In this document: positions 60,123 through 64,000 of the stretch, in pieces
Numbering within the stretch: position 1 is the first letter of the stretch
Layout of the letters: each line of letters starts with the position of its first letter
From: Nocardia sp. CY41
GTDB lineage: Bacteria; Actinomycetota; Actinomycetes; Mycobacteriales; Mycobacteriaceae
DNA: 64,000 nt
Assembly: GCF_009829325.1 (NCBI RefSeq)
Contig: NZ_VUOS01000033.1
Coordinates: forward strand, 18,772-82,771
Direction: 5' to 3'
Position numbers and translations under genes: made by a program
The notes under the pieces: model-generated
Seen by the model: only the letters and a program-made list of their open reading frames with translations
The model's database searches: none
What the model was told of the DNA's origin: nothing

Positions 60123-60671
60123 CTATCCCAGGGCGAGATCCTTCAAGCCGAGGATCGACCGGTACTCCAGCCCTTCCGCGGCGATCACCTGGTCAGCGCC
60201 GGTTTCCCGGTCGACGACGGTGGCGACGCCGACGACGGTGGCGCCCGCCGCGCGCAGCGCCCGCACCGCGGTCAACGGCGAATTCCCGGTCGTGGTGGTG
60301 TCCTCGACCACCAGCACCCGCTTACCCACGATGTCCGGGCCCTCGATCTGGCGCTGCATGCCGTGCGACTTCGCCGCCTTGCGCACCACGAACGCGTCGA
60401 TCGGGCGGCCGGGCGCGTGCATCACGGCCAGCGCGACCGGATCGGCGCCCATGGTGAGACCGCCGACGGCGTCGAAATCCCAATCCGCGACGAGCTCGCG
60501 CAGCAGCTTGCCGATCAGCGGGCCCGCGCCGTGGTGCAGCGTCGCGCGGCGCAGGTCGACGTAGTAGTCGGCCTCCTTGCCCGAGGACAGGGTCACCCGG
60601 CCGTGCACGACCGCGAGCTCGCGGACCAGCGCGGCCAACCGGTCCCTGTCGTTGGTAATCACGTCGATCAT
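60123..60671 (-). CDS. pyrE: orotate phosphoribosyltransferase
   Basis: A 182-residue pyrimidine enzyme making orotidine monophosphate from orotate and phosphoribosyl pyrophosphate. The PRPP motif VLVVEDTTTTGNSPL, the Lys loop VRKAAKSHGMQRQIEG and SSGKEADYYVDLRRATL are clear. The ATG lies two bases after the SDR stop, so it is cotranscribed with that gene. The order SDR, pyrE and the nearby clpB resembles Rv0381c-Rv0384c. Confidence 0.97.
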   Translation of the reverse strand: MIDVITNDRDRLAALVRELAVVHGRVTLSSGKEADYYVDLRRATLHHGAGPLIGKLLRELVADWDFDAVGGLTMGADPVALAVMHAPGRPIDAFVVRKAAKSHGMQRQIEGPDIVGKRVLVVEDTTTTGNSPLTAVRALRAAGATVVGVATVVDRETGADQVIAAEGLEYRSILGLKDLALG

Positions 60672-60672
60672 G

Positions 60673-61482
60673 TCAAGTCCTTCCGCGTGCGTTGAACAGC
60701 CCGCGATTGAGCCGGGCCCCCAGGGTTCGCGGGATCGCTCCGGCGAGGGTGGTGAGCGCTTTGTACTGCATTCCGGGCACGCTGAGCACCCGGCCCTTCT
60801 CCAGATCGCGCAGTGAGCCGGCGACTACCTGGTCGACGCTCAGCCACAGCGCTTCGGGCAGCGAGGGCATCTCGATGCCGGCTCGCCGGTGGAATTCCGT
60901 GCGGACGAATCCCGGGCACAAGGCTTGGACCCGGACTCCGGTTCCGGCCAGTCCCCCTGCCAACCCTTCCGTGAAGGATACGACGTAGGCCTTGGACGCC
61001 GAATACGTCGACCCTCGTCCGGGGATCAGGCCCGCCACGCTGGCCACGTTGACGACGCAGCCGTTCGCCGCCGCGATCATCGGCGGCAGCGCGGCTCTGG
61101 TGAGCCGCACCACCGCGGTGACGTTGACGTCCAGTTGCGCCTGCAACTGCTCGGGCGGCACCGTCCAGAACTCGCCGGAGTGCGCGAAACCGGCGTTGTT
61201 GACCAGGAATTCGACGCCGTCGGTCAGGCGCGCCGCCACCTGCTCGCGGTCCTCGGCACGGGCCAGGTCGGCGACGAGTATCTGCGAGCGGGTACCGAAG
61301 CGGTGCTCCAGGTCCGTCGCGAGGGCCACGAGACGCTGCTCGTCCCGGGCGGCCAGCACCAAGTCGTAGCCGAGCGAGGCCAGCCGGGTCGCGTAGCCGC
61401 GGCCGATTCCCGAGGTCGGGCCGGTGACCAAGCCCACCGGCCGAGTGGTGCCGGGCAGTCTCGGATGCGGATGCTCGGTCAT
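60673..61482 (-). CDS. short-chain dehydrogenase/reductase
   Basis: A 269-residue SDR of the atypical cP1 or DltE-like group. The cofactor motif is TGPTSGIGRGYA, NNAG occurs as LVNNAGFAH, the catalytic Ser is in NVASVAGLIPG and the Tyr-Lys pair in YSASKAYV. PGFVRTEFHRR follows. The substrate is unknown; position and length resemble Rv0381c-type neighbours but that is not certain. The ATG at 61482 is chosen because the upstream frame is an Arg-rich antisense-like sequence. Confidence 0.93.
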   Translation of the reverse strand: MTEHPHPRLPGTTRPVGLVTGPTSGIGRGYATRLASLGYDLVLAARDEQRLVALATDLEHRFGTRSQILVADLARAEDREQVAARLTDGVEFLVNNAGFAHSGEFWTVPPEQLQAQLDVNVTAVVRLTRAALPPMIAAANGCVVNVASVAGLIPGRGSTYSASKAYVVSFTEGLAGGLAGTGVRVQALCPGFVRTEFHRRAGIEMPSLPEALWLSVDQVVAGSLRDLEKGRVLSVPGMQYKALTTLAGAIPRTLGARLNRGLFNARGRT

Positions 61483-61537
61483 GACGGCGCGATCGGTCGC
61501 AGTCGCGCGGCTGCGACTGCGGTGGGCGCGCGGCCGA

Positions 61538-62503
61538 TCACTTCGGCACGGGTCCCTGGTAAGGGCGGAATCCGGGGTGGAAGGGCCCGCCTGGCGGGTC
61601 GGCGGGACGCTGCCGCGACTCACGATCGGGGCGACCCTCGTCGCGCTCCTCGCGCGGCCGCGGCTCGGCGTCCGCCCGCCCGCGGGCACGCGCGTTCGGC
61701 ACGACGGCGAGCGAGGGGCGGCGCGCCGGTTCCGGGCCCGGCTCGTCGGCGTGGACGTCCTCGCCGGATCGCTCGTCGTCCTCGGCCTCGGCGTGCGGCC
61801 GGTCGTCCGCGTCGTCCTCGACGTCTGGAACATCCTCGCCCCGCTGACGTTCGCGGGGGCGCGGACGGCCCGGCTCACCGTCGAAACGCGGCTCGCTGAC
61901 CGGCGGCAGCACGTGCAGCAGCCCGGACAGGCGCAGCACGGCGTCGATCGCGCTTTCCCAGTCCTTCGAGGTGGTGCCCACCAGCAGCATGCCCAGTGTC
62001 CAGTTGCCCTCGCTCCAGAGCATCTGCACGGTGTCGGGAAGGTTCTCGATGAAGGCGACCATGCGCTGATCGACGGCGTGCCTGGCGATTTCGGGGTTCG
62101 TCGCGAACACCACGCGGTCGCCGATGGCGCCGAGCAGTTCCAGATCGTGGTCCTTGGGCGGGCTGGCGGTCTTCAACCGCATGTCCACGTCGATGTCCGA
62201 GCCGATCTGGCGGCGCACCGCGACCAGCGTCGCGGAGTCCTCCAAGTCGAACAGCACGAACTTCTCGCCCTTACGGATGCCGGAGACCACGTCGACCGCG
62301 GAGAGATAGCCGAGCTTGGCCAACGCGCCTCGCCGCCATGTCGACGCCAACGCGGGTTCCACGGACACGTAGGTATAGCCCTGCGACTTCGCCCAGACCT
62401 GTCGCGCGTGACCGGTCCGCTGCCGCTGGAGCCGATCGAAATACAGCAGCACGATCGCGCCCACGAGCGCGATCGCCGCCAACCCGAACCACATTGCCGT
62501 CAT
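61538..62503 (-). CDS. membrane-anchored conserved protein, Rv0383c-like
   Basis: A 321-residue protein with one N-terminal helix (about residues 5-22, MWFGLAAIALVGAIVLLYF), a soluble domain to about 200 (VSVEPALASTWRRGALAKLG, DHDLELLGAIGDRVVFATN, WTLGMLLVGTTSKDW), and a long hydrophilic tail of Arg/Glu/Asp/Pro repeats that may be disordered. Its place between pyrE and clpB matches Rv0383c. No catalytic motif is seen. Function unknown. Confidence 0.85.
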   Translation of the reverse strand: MTAMWFGLAAIALVGAIVLLYFDRLQRQRTGHARQVWAKSQGYTYVSVEPALASTWRRGALAKLGYLSAVDVVSGIRKGEKFVLFDLEDSATLVAVRRQIGSDIDVDMRLKTASPPKDHDLELLGAIGDRVVFATNPEIARHAVDQRMVAFIENLPDTVQMLWSEGNWTLGMLLVGTTSKDWESAIDAVLRLSGLLHVLPPVSEPRFDGEPGRPRPRERQRGEDVPDVEDDADDRPHAEAEDDERSGEDVHADEPGPEPARRPSLAVVPNARARGRADAEPRPREERDEGRPDRESRQRPADPPGGPFHPGFRPYQGPVPK

Positions 62504-62640
62504 CGACGCCTAGCCTAATGGTCCCGGACGGACATGGTCCGTCATTACCCCCGCGCCGAGCCGAGCGAACCGGGAGCGGTCATCGATCCCGCTCACCGGG
62601 CGAATGCGCGGTGCTCCGCTTCGACGGCGGTCCGGGCGGC

Positions 62641-63444
62641 TCATCGTCCGCCGCCGGGCAGCGAAGTACCGATGATGACCTTGGCCTGAATGGATCCGTC
62701 CGGCGCCTTGTCACCCTGGATCAGGACCAGCTCACCGGCGGCCAGATCCGACACCTTGGTGCCGGACAACGCGATCACCTGGGTGTTCGCGTCGGTGCGC
62801 ACCGTGATGGTGTTGCCCATCACCGAACTCACCGTCAAGGTGCCTCCGTCGTTGGCGGTGATGGTGCCCATGGTCGCGCCGAGCCCGTCGACGTCGCCGA
62901 GGCCGGGCACGCTGGGCAACCCGCTCGGCGGGCTCGGTTGCGTGGTCCTGGGCGCAGGCGCGGGCCGTGTCGTGACGCGCGGCGTCGAGGCCGCCGCGGT
63001 GTCGGACGAACCGGAGTCGCTGCCGCCCAGCAGCACACCCGCGACCACCCCGATCGCACCGATCAGCACGACGACGCCGAGGCCGAGGGCGATCCAGAGA
63101 CCGGTGTTGCGCCGCGGCGGCCCCGGCGGCGGTCCACCGCCAGGGGGCATCGCGCCACCCGGCGGCCCCGCCGTGCCCTGCCAACGATCAGCGCCGCCGT
63201 CCGGATACGCGGGCCATTGGGAGTCGTAGGCCGGGAATGCGCGCGTCGCGTTCGGCCCCGGCGGCGGCCCCCAGGACCCGTATTGCTCCGTCGGCGGATA
63301 CTCCGACGGAGCGCCTGCGCCGTATGCCTCGGAGTACTCGGCGGTGTGCGCGGGGCCACCGTACCCGGATTTGCCCGGCGGACCCAGGTGCTCGGTCGGC
63401 GCATCCTCCGGCCGCTGTCCCCACGGATCGTTCGGGTTGGTCAT
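62641..63444 (-). CDS. DUF5666-like membrane-anchored protein
   Basis: A 267-residue protein: a Pro/Gly/Tyr-rich cytoplasmic N-terminus, one helix (about residues 128-153, LWIALGLGVVVLIGAIGVVAGVLLG), a Thr/Pro linker and an exported C-terminal domain (GTITANDGGTLTVSSVMGNTITVRTDANT) like DUF5666 beta-strand repeats. Such domains are of unknown function at the cell surface. The ATG at 63444 (TNPNDPWGQRP) was chosen as the first start before family-like sequence. Followed by a short gap before the end of the Rv0383c-like gene. Confidence 0.82.
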   Translation of the reverse strand: MTNPNDPWGQRPEDAPTEHLGPPGKSGYGGPAHTAEYSEAYGAGAPSEYPPTEQYGSWGPPPGPNATRAFPAYDSQWPAYPDGGADRWQGTAGPPGGAMPPGGGPPPGPPRRNTGLWIALGLGVVVLIGAIGVVAGVLLGGSDSGSSDTAAASTPRVTTRPAPAPRTTQPSPPSGLPSVPGLGDVDGLGATMGTITANDGGTLTVSSVMGNTITVRTDANTQVIALSGTKVSDLAAGELVLIQGDKAPDGSIQAKVIIGTSLPGGGR

Positions 63445-63847
63445 GCCTTCCAGCGTAGGCTTTGTCCGCTCGCTCGCGCCCGCACCTCGTGGGCGGGTGT
63501 GCCTCGCCCGTGCGGAAGCCTGCTGGGAGACGCACGCCGGCAATCGATCCACATCCAGCACGCTCGCCCCCTGTGGGCGAAACATACTGCGCGCTAGAAG
63601 CATTGATGATCACCACCCTGCCGCGCCTCACGACGAAGGCAGTATCCCCTTCGCAGACATCGCCGAGACCGCCGACGGCGCGGCGAAGACGGACGCGGAT
63701 CCGCGCAAGCGATCCTCGCGGACGACCTCAGCCCGCCGACCGCTGCCGTCGACCCGCGTGGCTGTAGGACGCGTTCGACGATCTCCTCGACCGACCCGGC
63801 GGGTCGATGGCCTCGCTCCGAGCACTGCCCGGAGCGAGGCCGCTCGC
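63445..63847. other. 403-bp intergenic region with two hairpins
   Basis: No convincing gene is seen. A plus-strand frame (about 63607 onward, reading DEGSIPFADIAETADGAAK) has fair codon use but no start codon and runs antisense into clpB; it may be decayed coding sequence. The last part holds the clpB terminator. Confidence 0.45.
63792..63841 (-). terminator. tandem hairpins terminating clpB
   Basis: GGCCTCGCTCCG (63809-63820) pairs with CGGAGCGAGGCC (63830-63841), a perfect 12-bp stem with a nine-base loop, seven bases after the clpB stop. A second smaller hairpin, CGACCC / GGGTCG at 63792-63806, follows. Neither has a T-tract. Confidence 0.7.
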
Positions 63848-64000
63848 TCACCTGCCGATGATCAGGCCGTCACCGTCGGGGCTGACACTCACTTTGACGT
63901 TGTCGCCGTCGGTGATCTCGCCCGCGAGCAGTTCCTTGGCGAGGGAATCGCCGATGGCCTGCTGGATCAGCCTGCGCAACGGGCGCGCGCCGTAGGCGGG
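63848..64000 (-). CDS. clpB: ATP-dependent chaperone ClpB, C-terminal end (partial)
   Basis: The last 50 codons of a gene that starts beyond the window. The sequence PAYGARPLRRLIQQAIGDSL and AKELLAGEIT is the diagnostic D2 C-domain end of ClpB, an AAA+ disaggregase working with DnaK. The end VKVSVSPDGDGLIIGR is typical. It matches Rv0384c, next to pyrE (Rv0382c) and Rv0383c in order. A strong hairpin terminator follows the stop. Confidence 0.93.
   Translation of the reverse strand, partial: PAYGARPLRRLIQQAIGDSLAKELLAGEITDGDNVKVSVSPDGDGLIIGR

Noticed and set aside
63606..63850. Plus-strand frame reading DEGSIPFADIAETADGAAK
   Set aside because: It has no start codon and continues antisense to clpB; at best it is a remnant.
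1..64000. tRNA, rRNA, IS elements, prophage, attachment sites and origin
   Set aside because: Both strands were read for these; no cloverleaf, transposase, integrase, phage structural gene or DnaA-box cluster was recognised.

Overview
The window is high-GC actinobacterial chromosome, almost certainly a mycolate-type member of the Mycobacteriales and most likely Nocardia (Rhodococcus is the main alternative). The grounds are the gene complement (F420-dependent glucose-6-phosphate dehydrogenase, PknG, DUF3151, GH76, excalibur proteins) and blocks that follow Mycobacterium tuberculosis order: thiG-thiS-thiO/thiE/mutT3/glnX-glnH-pknG/ackA-pta/fgd (Rv0417 to Rv0407), the rhodanese-metZ pair (Rv0390-Rv0391), purA to DedA/GH76 (Rv0357c to Rv0365c) and pyrE to clpB (Rv0382c to Rv0384c). 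Species is inferred; no rRNA is present to test it.

Layout. 1-4.9 kb: accessory regulators (XRE, a double MerR), two tiny coupled ORFs, a DUF6194 protein and an aldo/keto reductase whose 3' end is duplicated in tandem. 4.9-8.5 kb: thiamine thiazole genes and a Nudix hydrolase. 8.6-13.9 kb: the GlnX-GlnH-PknG amino-acid sensing operon, with PknG carrying an unusually long, internally repeated N-terminus. 13.9-19 kb: acetate activation (ackA-pta) and F420 enzymes (fgd, a DDN-like protein). 19-25.4 kb: HAD phosphatase, MarR and DJ-1 genes around a striking double-dyad operator, an RpiB-like protein, a membrane Ser/Thr kinase, and the sulfur genes rhodanese-metZ behind a SAM-IV riboswitch. 25.4-34.3 kb: fprA behind an IdeR-like iron box, an amidohydrolase, alpha-methylacyl-CoA racemase, a MocR regulator, an O6-alkylguanine repair protein and an alpha/beta hydrolase. 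34.3-54 kb: a large LuxR ATPase regulator with an overlapping lipoprotein gene, purA, an M50 protease, a FUSC transporter, DUF3151, a giant Pro/Ala-rich membrane protein with 108-bp tandem repeats, a fused MaoC dehydratase, secreted DUF4185 and excalibur proteins, an EmbR-like FHA regulator, fba, two DedA proteins and a GH76 mannanase. 54-64 kb: a TrmH methyltransferase, a two-component system, a frameshifted Uma2 nuclease, YhhN, FabH, pyrE, an SDR, two membrane proteins and the end of clpB.

The clearest functional circuits are amino-acid sensing (GlnH to GlnX to PknG), SAM-controlled methionine synthesis, iron-controlled ferredoxin reduction, and a self-contained MarR/DJ-1 unit. Many genes appear leaderless, with a TANNNT box 6-7 nt before the start codon. 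No tRNA, rRNA, CRISPR array, insertion sequence, prophage or replication origin was recognised.
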